Shown here: piece by piece, positions 7,731-14,007 of the stretch
Position numbering within the stretch: the stretch's first letter is position 1
How the letters are laid out: each line of letters starts with the position of its first letter
NCBI GenBank assembly: GCA_002389055.1
Contig: DGNT01000209.1
Location: 1 to 23,278, forward strand
Direction of reading: 5' to 3'
Length of the DNA stretch: 23,278 bases
Source: Alcanivorax sp. UBA4485
GTDB lineage: Bacteria; Pseudomonadota; Gammaproteobacteria; Pseudomonadales; Alcanivoracaceae
Position numbers and translations under genes: made by a program
The notes under the pieces: model-generated
Databases searched by the model: none
What the model was told of the DNA's origin: nothing
The model's input: the letters and a program-made list of their open reading frames with translations, nothing else

Positions 7731-7752
7731 CGGCGCCGTCTGCCTGGCGCCG
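7731..7752 (+). promoter_or_regulatory. Inverted repeat in the HIT / MAPEG divergent region
   Basis: CGGCGCC (7731-7737) and GGCGCCG (7746-7752) form a 7-bp inverted repeat with an 8-base loop, 29 bases before the MAPEG start. It could be a leader hairpin or an operator. No clear promoter was found. Confidence 0.3.
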
Positions 7753-7781
7753 GCTTAACCATACCTGCTTGGGGGAAAGTC

Positions 7782-8174
7782 ATGGAATGGGTTGCCATCA
7801 TTACCGTCGTGGCGTTGCTGCAGTGCGCGCTGTTCAGCTTTGTCGTCGGCCGTGCCCGGGTCAAGTACCAGATCCGCGCGCCGGCGGTGCAGGGCCACGA
7901 ACTGTTCGAGCGCAGCCTGCGCGTGCACGCCAACACGGTGGAGCAGCTGATCCTGTTCCTGCCCGGTCTGTGGCTGTGCGCCTGGTATCTGGAACCGCGC
8001 GCCGCCGCGGCGCTGGGGGCGCTGTTCGTGATCGGCCGGCAGCTCTATTTCAACGCCTATCTGGCGTCGCCCCGGGACCGGGGGCGCGGCTTTCTGCTCG
8101 GCTTCCTGGCCACCCTGACGCTGCTGCTGGGCGGCCTGGGCGGCGCCGTGGCGGATCTGATCGCCAGGCTGTAA
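7782..8174 (+). CDS. MAPEG-family integral membrane protein
   Basis: The 130-residue protein has four hydrophobic segments, at about 4-24, 55-70, 74-92 and 104-128. The loop FERSLRVHANTVEQLILFLP holds the R-x3-N-x2-E pattern (R47, N51, E54) of the MAPEG superfamily (membrane-associated proteins in eicosanoid and glutathione metabolism). Bacterial members are often glutathione S-transferase-like, but substrate and activity cannot be predicted here. A GGGGGAAAG Shine-Dalgarno precedes the ATG. The gene converges on the AraC gene with a 7-base gap. Confidence 0.83.
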   Translation: MEWVAIITVVALLQCALFSFVVGRARVKYQIRAPAVQGHELFERSLRVHANTVEQLILFLPGLWLCAWYLEPRAAAALGALFVIGRQLYFNAYLASPRDRGRGFLLGFLATLTLLLGGLGGAVADLIARL

Positions 8175-8181
8175 GCGCCGT

Positions 8182-9195
8182 TCAGCGGTAGTCCGACGGG
8201 CTCTTGCCGGTCCAGCGCCGGAACGCGCGGGCAAAATTGGAGGCGTCCGAATAGCCCAGCGCCAGGGCGATATCGTCCACCGAACGCCCGCTCTGGGTGA
8301 GGTACTCCACCGCCAGCCCCTTGCGCAGATCATCCAGCAGCTTCTGATAGCTGGTGCCCAGCTGCTGGAGTTTGCGCTTGAGCGTGCGCGACGACATGTG
8401 CATCTCCGACGCCACCTCCTCGACGCCCGGAAACCCGCCGGAGCCCGCCAGCATCACCCGCCGCACCTGGCCCAGCAGCGCCGGCGGCGCCTTGATCTGC
8501 TCCATTTCCTGCTCGCACTGGGCGGCGGCCATCTGCGCCAGGCGCGGGTCGGCGAAGCGCAACCGCCGTTGCAGCCGCTCGGCGGGGAAGCGCATCTGGC
8601 TGTAGGCGCAGTCGAAATAGATCGGCACCGGAATCATCGGCCGCAGGCGCGAAAAGTACGCCGGCTCCGGGTAGGCGAAGCGCAGCTCGCCGAGGATCTC
8701 GATGTCCGGCATCAGCTGCAGGCCCATGAAGTGGAAGCTGGAGAACAGGCTTTCGGTGAGCAGCGGTCCGTGCTCGCCGAGCGACAGCATCTCGTTGAGC
8801 TGCAGCACCGCCCACTCGCCCTCCACGAAAGCCTCCAGCTGGACGATGGTGCCGCGGGTGCGGAAAAACTTCACCGCCAGCTCGATGGCGTCGCCCAGGG
8901 TATTGCTGCTCATCGCCGCGTAGCCGAGAAACCCGTGCGACGACAGCGGCATGGAGGCGCCCAGTTCCCAGCCGATCCAGGGCTCGCCGGTCAGCTCCAC
9001 CAGCCGCCGGGAGAAGCGCTTGAAGGTCAGGGCGGTGACACGGGCCTTGGGATCGCGCCAGCAGCCCGGCTCGATGTCCAGCCCGGCCAGCGCTTCCTGT
9101 TCGTCGATGCCCCGTTTTTGCAGGGCCTCCAGCATCGGGCCCAGGTATTCGGCGGACAGGGTGTAGTCCTCCGCCGTCATTTTTAGAATCGTCAT
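8182..9195 (-). CDS. AraC-family transcriptional regulator (OruR/ArgR-like architecture)
   Basis: The 337-residue regulator has an N-terminal ligand-sensing region of the Arabinose_bd type (about 20-205; includes SMPLSSHGFLGYAAMSSNTL). The C-terminal AraC DNA-binding domain has two helix-turn-helix motifs (about 255-337; MHMSSRTLKRKLQQLGTSY and VDDIALALGYSDASNFARAF, ending GKSPSDYR). This architecture is common in regulators of fatty-acid, aromatic or amino-acid catabolism. It is divergent from the SDR gene at 9411, which is the most likely target. The ATG at 9195 is used; a second in-frame ATG at 9180 is possible. Confidence 0.9.
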   Translation of the reverse strand: MTILKMTAEDYTLSAEYLGPMLEALQKRGIDEQEALAGLDIEPGCWRDPKARVTALTFKRFSRRLVELTGEPWIGWELGASMPLSSHGFLGYAAMSSNTLGDAIELAVKFFRTRGTIVQLEAFVEGEWAVLQLNEMLSLGEHGPLLTESLFSSFHFMGLQLMPDIEILGELRFAYPEPAYFSRLRPMIPVPIYFDCAYSQMRFPAERLQRRLRFADPRLAQMAAAQCEQEMEQIKAPPALLGQVRRVMLAGSGGFPGVEEVASEMHMSSRTLKRKLQQLGTSYQKLLDDLRKGLAVEYLTQSGRSVDDIALALGYSDASNFARAFRRWTGKSPSDYR

Positions 9196-9299
9196 ACGTT
9201 TTGCCCGTCTTCACCAACCTGTGTCTTTGTCCGCCCTAGGGCCTTCGCACCGATGGCCCAAAATGACCAGACAGGCCACAAGATACCCGTTTCCCAAGC

Positions 9300-9316
9300 G
9301 CGGGAGCAAGTCCCGC
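9300..9316. promoter_or_regulatory. Inverted repeat in the AraC / SDR divergent region
   Basis: GCGGGA (9300-9305) and TCCCGC (9311-9316) form a perfect 6-bp inverted repeat with a 5-base centre, between the divergent AraC and SDR genes. It may be an operator. GC-rich background makes chance occurrence possible. Confidence 0.25.
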
Positions 9317-9348
9317 CGGCCGGGAGCCATAACCCGCAGGTTTGTGTA

Positions 9349-9378
9349 TTGCCGCCCCCGGCCCGCTCTTGCTAGCGT
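9349..9378 (+). promoter_or_regulatory. Candidate promoter of the SDR gene
   Basis: TTGCCG (9349-9354) and TAGCGT (9373-9378) are 18 bases apart and lie about 32 bases before the SDR ATG. The boxes match the consensus only partially. Confidence 0.35.
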
Positions 9379-9410
9379 GAATCTCCATTCTTCATGCCGA
9401 GGATACGGTC

Positions 9411-10247
9411 ATGACCGCCGCCACCCTGAAAGGAAAGACCCTGTTCATCACCGGTGCCAGCCGCGGCATCGGCAAAGCCATCGGCGTGCGCGCCGCCCGT
9501 GACGGCGCCCGGGTGGTGCTGTTCGCCAAGACCACCGAGCCGCACCCCAAGCTGCCGGGCACGCTCTATACCGCCGCCGAGGAAATCCGCGAGGCCGGCG
9601 GCGAGGCCCTGGTGTGCGTCGGCGACATCCGCTACGAGGATCAGGTCCAGGCCGCCGTGGACAAGGCCGAAGCCGAGTTCGGCGGCATCGACATTCTGGT
9701 CAACAACGCCAGCGCCATCGCCCTGACCCCCACCGAAGGCACCACCATGAAGTCCTACGACCTGATGAATCAGGTCAACAGCCGCGGCACCTTCATGACC
9801 AGCAAGCTGTGTCTGCCGCTGCTGCGCCGGGCGGACAACCCGCACATTCTCAATCTGTCGCCGCCGCTGAACATGAACCCGGCCTGGTTCGGCCGCCATC
9901 TGGCCTACACCATGGCCAAGTACGGCATGAGCCTGTGCGTGCTGGGCATGGCGGACGAATACGCCGGCAAGGTGGGGGTGAACGCGCTCTGGCCGCGCAC
10001 GGCCATCAACACCGCCGCGGTGCGCAACCATCTGGGCGGCGAGATGGCGGTGCGGGCGGCGCGCCAGCCGGAGATCATGGCGGACGCGGCGCACTGGATC
10101 CTGACCCGGCCGCAGGCGGAGTGCAGCGGCAACTTCTTTATCGACGACGAGGTGGTCCGCCAGGCCGGCGTCACCGACCTGTCGGTGTACAAGGTCGCCC
10201 CGCAGCTTTCCGACGACCAGTTGCTGCCTGATTTCTTCCTCGATTAA
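9411..10247 (+). CDS. SDR-family oxidoreductase, HSDL2-like
   Basis: This 278-residue short-chain dehydrogenase has the cofactor loop TGASRGIG (14-21), NNAS (98-101), and the catalytic set S150, Y166 and K170 (YTMAK). The stretch AKTTEPHPKLPGTLYTAAEE resembles the hydroxysteroid dehydrogenase-like 2 (HSDL2) group, whose members act in lipid metabolism; the substrate is unknown. Arg18 and the lack of an acidic residue after beta-2 (FAKTTEP) suggest NADP(H). The start agrees with the usual N terminus. Being divergent from an AraC regulator suggests inducible catabolic expression. Confidence 0.88.
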   Translation: MTAATLKGKTLFITGASRGIGKAIGVRAARDGARVVLFAKTTEPHPKLPGTLYTAAEEIREAGGEALVCVGDIRYEDQVQAAVDKAEAEFGGIDILVNNASAIALTPTEGTTMKSYDLMNQVNSRGTFMTSKLCLPLLRRADNPHILNLSPPLNMNPAWFGRHLAYTMAKYGMSLCVLGMADEYAGKVGVNALWPRTAINTAAVRNHLGGEMAVRAARQPEIMADAAHWILTRPQAECSGNFFIDDEVVRQAGVTDLSVYKVAPQLSDDQLLPDFFLD

Positions 10248-10275
10248 CCCCGCCGCCACCGCCCTGTCCGGGCCG

Positions 10276-10321
10276 CCGGCGCCACTGGCAAAGATTGTCA
10301 CATCTTGCCGGCGCGCGCCGG
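10276..10321 (+). other. Two-tier imperfect hairpin downstream of the SDR gene
   Basis: The inner stem GGCAAAGAT (10287-10295) / ATCTTGCC (10302-10309) has one bulged A. The outer stem is CCGGCGC (10276-10282) / GCGCCGG (10315-10321). No U-run follows, so it is not a standard terminator. It may stabilise the SDR mRNA 3' end or act with Rho. Confidence 0.4.
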
Positions 10322-10392
10322 TGGTCGCGCCGCCGCCCTACCCCCGCTGCGCCAACCGACTGATTTTCCAGCAAAAAAATTTTTATATGCCT

Positions 10393-10408
10393 TGGCATGG
10401 TTCTCGCT
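10393..10408 (+). promoter_or_regulatory. Possible sigma54 (RpoN) promoter
   Basis: TGGCATG-N4-TCGCT matches the sigma54 consensus TGGCAYR-N4-TTGCW at all but one base, with the correct GG-to-GC spacing of 12. It lies 31 bases before the small gene at 10439, after an A/T-rich tract. It overlaps the small palindrome ATGCC-TT-GGCAT (10387-10398), so it could instead be an operator. Confidence 0.35.
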
Positions 10409-10438
10409 TCCTCTGAGTCAGGCAACGAGTGAAGCGTC

Positions 10439-10648
10439 ATGAGCAAGGTGATAAGAATTGAAAAGCGGCATCCGGAAACCGCTCTGGAGAACCTGAACCG
10501 GCTCACCGGCCTGGATTTTCAGGACTGGCCGGAGTCCCTGCTGGAGTGTGGCGACGATGTCACCGCCGGAAACGACCGCACCGAAAACCCGAAGCGTCGG
10601 GGGGAGCGGGCCTTGCCGCCACGGCGGCGGGCCCATCAAGGGGGGTAA
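10439..10648 (+). CDS. Small hypothetical protein
   Basis: This 69-residue protein matches no family I recognise. Its first half (MSKVIRIEKRHPETALENLN, then RLTGLDFQDWPESLLE) looks like a folded or helical domain. Its second half is basic and rich in Arg and Pro, perhaps disordered. No signal peptide or membrane segment is visible. Support for a real gene comes from context: an A/T-rich upstream region with a possible sigma54 site, AACGAG before the ATG, and a strong terminator starting four bases after the stop. The transcript could alternatively be a small RNA with little coding role. Confidence 0.55.
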   Translation: MSKVIRIEKRHPETALENLNRLTGLDFQDWPESLLECGDDVTAGNDRTENPKRRGERALPPRRRAHQGG

Positions 10649-10651
10649 GGA

Positions 10652-10692
10652 GCCGGGCCCGCGAAAGGGGAGCGGGCCCGGCGACCTTTTTT
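10652..10692 (+). terminator. Strong intrinsic terminator after the small hypothetical gene
   Basis: The perfect 11-bp stem GCCGGGCCCGC (10652-10662) / GCGGGCCCGGC (10672-10682) has a 9-base loop. It is followed by GACC and six T (10687-10692). It is effective only in the plus direction. Confidence 0.88.
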
Positions 10693-10714
10693 CAGCAAGC
10701 CATGCCTGACCGGC

Positions 10715-11095
10715 TCAGTAGTTGGAGATCAGCTTGTCCTGGGGGCGCAGCGCCGTGCCGCGCCGCTGCATGTACAGCTCTTCCACCACATAGCGCATGC
10801 CCGGATCCGACAGCCGCAGGGACACCTGAACCTGCTCGACGCTGTCATTGAACCGCAGCCGAACCAGCCCGGACAGCAAGGCGCTGCCGTCACCGTTCAC
10901 TTCGGCGGCATCGACCAGAATGGCCTGGTCGTTGTTGGTGTCCAGGTAACGCACCAACAACTGGACCGTGCCCGGCTTCCCGGAGATTCGCGCCCAGGCC
11001 GCCACATTGAACTCGGCATCCCATTGCCGCGCTTTGGCCGGACGCCCGTCCGCCCAAATCCGGCTGGGCACCTTGGCAATGAATTTCTCAATCAT
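10715..11095 (-). CDS. Hypothetical protein
   Basis: This 126-residue cytoplasmic-looking protein is not recognised. It begins MIEKFIAKVPSRIWADGRPA. Its composition suggests alternating beta strands (VQLLVRYLDT, QAILVDAAEV, VEQVQVSLRL), as in a small beta-sandwich or barrel. It ends in a helix plus a basic tail (MRYVVEELYMQRRGTALRP). No cysteine clusters, signal peptide or membrane segments are present. It is divergent from the phasin-like gene across 246 bases, so shared regulation with granule or storage functions is possible but unproven. Confidence 0.7.
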   Translation of the reverse strand: MIEKFIAKVPSRIWADGRPAKARQWDAEFNVAAWARISGKPGTVQLLVRYLDTNNDQAILVDAAEVNGDGSALLSGLVRLRFNDSVEQVQVSLRLSDPGMRYVVEELYMQRRGTALRPQDKLISNY

Positions 11096-11192
11096 GAATT
11101 CGTATCTCTGCCGATTAATACTTTCCTATGGAGTGTAAGCGCTCGGTATGGGTTCCCGCCACGTTTGACTTGGCGGCCCGGCTGGGAATTCC

Positions 11193-11238
11193 GTCACAGC
11201 ACGTCACATCCATCACCCTCACTGATTGTCCTATTGTC
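11193..11238. promoter_or_regulatory. Short direct repeats in the region upstream of the phasin-like gene
   Basis: GTCACA occurs at 11193-11198 and 11203-11208 (10-bp period), and ATTGTC at 11225-11230 and 11233-11238 (8-bp period). They lie between the divergent hypothetical and phasin-like genes and could be regulator contacts. No promoter is convincing; TACTAT at 11274 is a possible -10 without a good -35. Confidence 0.25.
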
Positions 11239-11341
11239 AGACAGTAGTGCCGCCCGCCGCCGGCCCGGCGCCCTACTATACCGTCCATCGAGGCGCGACC
11301 TCCCGGGTCGCCGACATTCTCAGCAAGAGAGAGGAACGATC

Positions 11342-11773
11342 ATGGGTGAACTGAAAGAGATTCGCGACCAGCAAGACAACCTGATTCAGCGTGCCAAGGC
11401 CCTGGGCAACAAACTGTACCTGGCCGGTCTGGGTGCCTACAGCAAAGCCGGTGACAGCTCCGAAGAGCTGTACGACAAGTACGTACAAGCCGGCCAGGAA
11501 GCCTATGGCGACGACGCCGAAGGCAAATCCAAAGCCCTGCTGGCAAGCCGCGGCCTGGTAGTAAGCACTCGCAAACTGATCGACGAAGCGCCCCGGAAGC
11601 GCCATGAGCTGTACGAGCAGTTTGTCGCCAGCGGCAAGCAGGAGCGCGGCGAGAAGGCCGAGGAAACCAACGAATTCGTGCTCGCCGGCCTGGGCGCCGT
11701 GAGCACCCTGCGCGAACAGAGCCAGAAACTGTTCGACGATCTGGTCAGCACCGGCGAGAAAGAGCGCGCCTGA
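11342..11773 (+). CDS. Phasin-like (polyhydroxyalkanoate granule-associated family) protein
   Basis: The 143-residue, highly charged, all-helical protein resembles PhaI/PhaF-type phasins, which coat polyester granules, particularly in KLYLAGLGAYSKAG (24-37). That segment recurs three times in diverged form: about 24-56 (LAGLGA then ELYDKYVQAGQE), 65-104 (LASRGL then ELYEQFVASGKQE) and 111-143 (LAGLGA then KLFDDLVSTGEKE). No histone-like basic tail is present, so it is closer to PhaI than to PhaF. The ATG at 11342 follows GAGAGAGGAACG; longer frames add unrelated sequence. No PHA synthase is in the window, so another lipid body (for example wax ester or triacylglycerol) or a general stress role is possible. 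A strong terminator follows. Confidence 0.75.
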   Translation: MGELKEIRDQQDNLIQRAKALGNKLYLAGLGAYSKAGDSSEELYDKYVQAGQEAYGDDAEGKSKALLASRGLVVSTRKLIDEAPRKRHELYEQFVASGKQERGEKAEETNEFVLAGLGAVSTLREQSQKLFDDLVSTGEKERA

Positions 11774-11803
11774 TTTCTGAAATTCTGCCTACTCTCCTTT
11801 AAT

Positions 11804-11829
11804 GGGGCCCTCCCGGGCCCCTTTTTTTT
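11804..11829 (+). terminator. Intrinsic terminator after the phasin-like gene
   Basis: GGGGCCC (11804-11810) pairs with GGGCCCC (11815-11821) across a 4-base loop, followed by eight T (11822-11829). Confidence 0.92.
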
Positions 11830-11942
11830 GCCCGGCTTTGGCCCGAATACCCCATGACAGGGACCGGACAGCGGACTAGTCTCTGCATTTCAGCACGGTG
11901 TGCGATTCCGCCACCGCTTTTTCGACCACGGGACCACGCAGC

Positions 11943-13268
11943 ATGGCAAAACGCGGACGGGAACGGCGCCCCGCTTCCACCACCGGGCGCCTCTGGAAAC
12001 TGACCGGCATGACGACGTCCATCGCCACCCGTGTCGCCTCGCATCAGGTGAAAGGGCTGTTTCAGTCGGAACAGGACCGGGCCACCAGCCGCGAAGCGCT
12101 GATGCGCCATATCGGCCAGGAGGTGGCCGCCACGCTCGGGCAGATGAAAGGCGCGGTGATGAAGGTCGGGCAGATCGCCTCGCAGATGCAGGACGTGCTG
12201 CCCCGCGAGATCAGCGAGCAGCTGGCGGTGCTGCAGAACGCCTCGGCGCCGATGCCCTTCCACGTGATCCGCCGGCAACTGGAGAAGGAGCTGGGCGGCC
12301 CGGTGGGCGACTACTTCCAGGTGTTCGACGAGGCGCCGTTCGCGGCCGCCTCCATCGGCCAGGTGCACCGGGCCACCACGCTGGCCGGCGACGACGTGGT
12401 GGTGAAAATTCAGTACCCGGCGGTCAAGGCCTCGATCGACTCGGACATGAAGCACCTCAAGCGCATCCTCAAACTGGGCAGCTTGCTGCGCGTCGACGAG
12501 CGCGCGCTGGACGCGGTATTCAAGGAGATCCGCGCGCAGCTGGAAGAGGAACTCGATTACCTGCGCGAAGCGGACAACGTGCGCCTGTTCCAGGCGTTCC
12601 ATGCGGAGGACGACGATGTGGTGATCCCCACCGTGTTCGCCGACCTGTCCGGCGCCACGGTACTGACGTTGAGCTTCGAGGACGGCGTGCCCCTGGAGAA
12701 CGTCAGCGACGCCAACGGCTTTGATCAGGCGTTGCGTAACCGGCTGGGCGAGCGACTGTTCGATATTATCGGGCGGCAGATTTTCGAACTGCGCACCGTG
12801 CACTGCGATCCCCACCCGGGCAATTTCGCGTTCCGCACCGACGGCAGCATCGTGCTGTACGACTTCGGCGCGGTGAAACGGCTGCCGGAAGAAGACGTGC
12901 GCCTGATGGCCACCCTGGTGCGCGCCTCACTGGATGGGGACTGGCGGGCCCTGGACCGGGCCTTGCTGGCGATCGGCGCGCGGCGCAGCGACAGCGAGGT
13001 GTCCGACCGTCTCTACCAGGCCTGGGTGCCACTGCTGCTCAAAGCGTTCGCCGAAACCCCCTTCGACTTCGCCCAGGCCAGCCTGCATCAGGACGTGGTG
13101 CAGCAGGCTCGCCGCACGCCGCTGGAAGAGATGCTCAAGTTCCAGCCCAGTTCACGCACCTTGCTGGTACAGCGGGTGGTGGGCGGCCACTACTGGACCA
13201 TGAAAAACCTGGGCGTGGCGACCGCTTTCCGGCCAAGACTGGAGAAATTGCTGACCCGGGCGGGCTGA
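11943..13268 (+). CDS. ABC1/AarF (ADCK)-family atypical kinase
   Basis: The 441-residue protein of the UbiB/COQ8 superfamily has the KxGQ motif (KVGQ, 74-77), the alanine-rich nucleotide loop AAAS (134-137), Lys155 in VVVKIQYP, the catalytic loop HCDPHPGN (287-294) and the metal-binding DFG (307-309). COQ8 homologues support ubiquinone synthesis by ATPase activity. This protein is shorter than UbiB (about 540) and lacks its C-terminal membrane segments, so it is a second ABC1 type rather than ubiB itself. The ATG at 11943 is used because the upstream in-frame ATG at 11898 adds no conserved sequence. The Shine-Dalgarno is weak. It is a single gene between two terminators. Confidence 0.9.
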   Translation: MAKRGRERRPASTTGRLWKLTGMTTSIATRVASHQVKGLFQSEQDRATSREALMRHIGQEVAATLGQMKGAVMKVGQIASQMQDVLPREISEQLAVLQNASAPMPFHVIRRQLEKELGGPVGDYFQVFDEAPFAAASIGQVHRATTLAGDDVVVKIQYPAVKASIDSDMKHLKRILKLGSLLRVDERALDAVFKEIRAQLEEELDYLREADNVRLFQAFHAEDDDVVIPTVFADLSGATVLTLSFEDGVPLENVSDANGFDQALRNRLGERLFDIIGRQIFELRTVHCDPHPGNFAFRTDGSIVLYDFGAVKRLPEEDVRLMATLVRASLDGDWRALDRALLAIGARRSDSEVSDRLYQAWVPLLLKAFAETPFDFAQASLHQDVVQQARRTPLEEMLKFQPSSRTLLVQRVVGGHYWTMKNLGVATAFRPRLEKLLTRAG

Positions 13269-13285
13269 CCGTTATCGCGGACAGC

Positions 13286-13308
13286 AAAACGCCGGCTTGC
13301 GCCGGCGT
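13286..13308 (-). terminator. Hairpin terminator of the outer-membrane protein gene
   Basis: ACGCCGGC (13289-13296) / GCCGGCGT (13301-13308) forms a perfect 8-bp stem with a 4-base loop. On the minus strand it is followed by TTTT (complement of 13286-13289). The U-run is short. The plus direction (ABC1 kinase) has almost no U-run but may share the hairpin. Confidence 0.65.
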
Positions 13309-13332
13309 TGTCGGGGGCGGAGTAAGAGAGGA

Positions 13333-13884
13333 TCAGAAAGCGGAGCGCAGGCCCACGCTGACCCCGGAGATTTCCTCCTCGTCCTGATCGTAATAGCGCA
13401 TGTATTCCAGGTTGGCGCCCAGGGTGTCGGTGATATTGAAATCCAGGCCGGCGCCATAGGATTCGTCCTCGAACCGCTCGCTTTCGTCCGTGCTGACACC
13501 GGCCACGGTGTACTTAACGTCCGCTTTCATTTTGCTGTAGCCGCCGATCACATAGGGGTGGATCGAATCGGACAGCGGCGCGGAGAGTTTCAGGTAGCCG
13601 CCGTACATGTGGTCCATGTCGTACTCGAAGGTACCCAGGGGCGCGTTCTTGGAATCACCGTCAATACCGGTGCCGCCGCGCGCTTCCAACGCGATAAAAT
13701 CATTGAACTCAAAGCCGGCCCGCAACGTGACGCCGTCCACTTTCAGGGTGTCCTCATCGACGTCGTCGTTGTCGTACTGAATCTGATTGTAGTTGGCGCC
13801 GATGTAGGGCCCGGCCGCGAAAGCGCCGCCGGCCATCACCGAACAGGACAACACCATTGCACTACTCAGGATTCGGATCTTCAT
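13333..13884 (-). CDS. Outer-membrane beta-barrel protein
   Basis: The 183-residue protein has a cleavable signal peptide (1-23, ending GGAFA before AGPYIGANY). Alternating amphipathic strands follow (GGYLKLSAPL, YGAGLDFNITDTLGANLEYM). It ends GVSVGLRSAF with the terminal Phe typical of BAM substrates. The size fits an eight-stranded barrel (OMP_b-brl / OmpA-barrel type), with acidic loops (YDNDDVDEDT, YDQDEEEIS). The specific role is unknown. The ATG at 13884 follows AAGGAGAG, and the longer in-frame extension would destroy the signal peptide. It is divergent from the sensor kinase gene, so control by or signalling to it is possible. Confidence 0.87.
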   Translation of the reverse strand: MKIRILSSAMVLSCSVMAGGAFAAGPYIGANYNQIQYDNDDVDEDTLKVDGVTLRAGFEFNDFIALEARGGTGIDGDSKNAPLGTFEYDMDHMYGGYLKLSAPLSDSIHPYVIGGYSKMKADVKYTVAGVSTDESERFEDESYGAGLDFNITDTLGANLEYMRYYDQDEEEISGVSVGLRSAF

Positions 13885-13929
13885 GTGCCTCTCCTTTGCG
13901 TTAGAAGTCAGTAATTTGAACATTGGCGC

Positions 13930-13958
13930 TTGGAGCTGTTCCTCCGGCCCGGTTAAAT
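13930..13958 (+). promoter_or_regulatory. Weak candidate promoter of the hybrid kinase gene
   Basis: TTGGAG (13930-13935) and TTAAAT (13953-13958) are exactly 17 bases apart and about 50 bases before the kinase ATG. The -35 matches only three of six consensus bases. Confidence 0.3.
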
Positions 13959-14007
13959 ACGGTAAAAGGGCAGTGACGGAGTTCACGCTTTGCGACGGGG
14001 AACACTA

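Noticed and set aside
11799..12815. Minus-strand open frame of 338 codons opposite the ABC1 kinase
   Set aside because: It is an antisense shadow covering the kinase catalytic motifs and the phasin terminator, with no recognisable domain.
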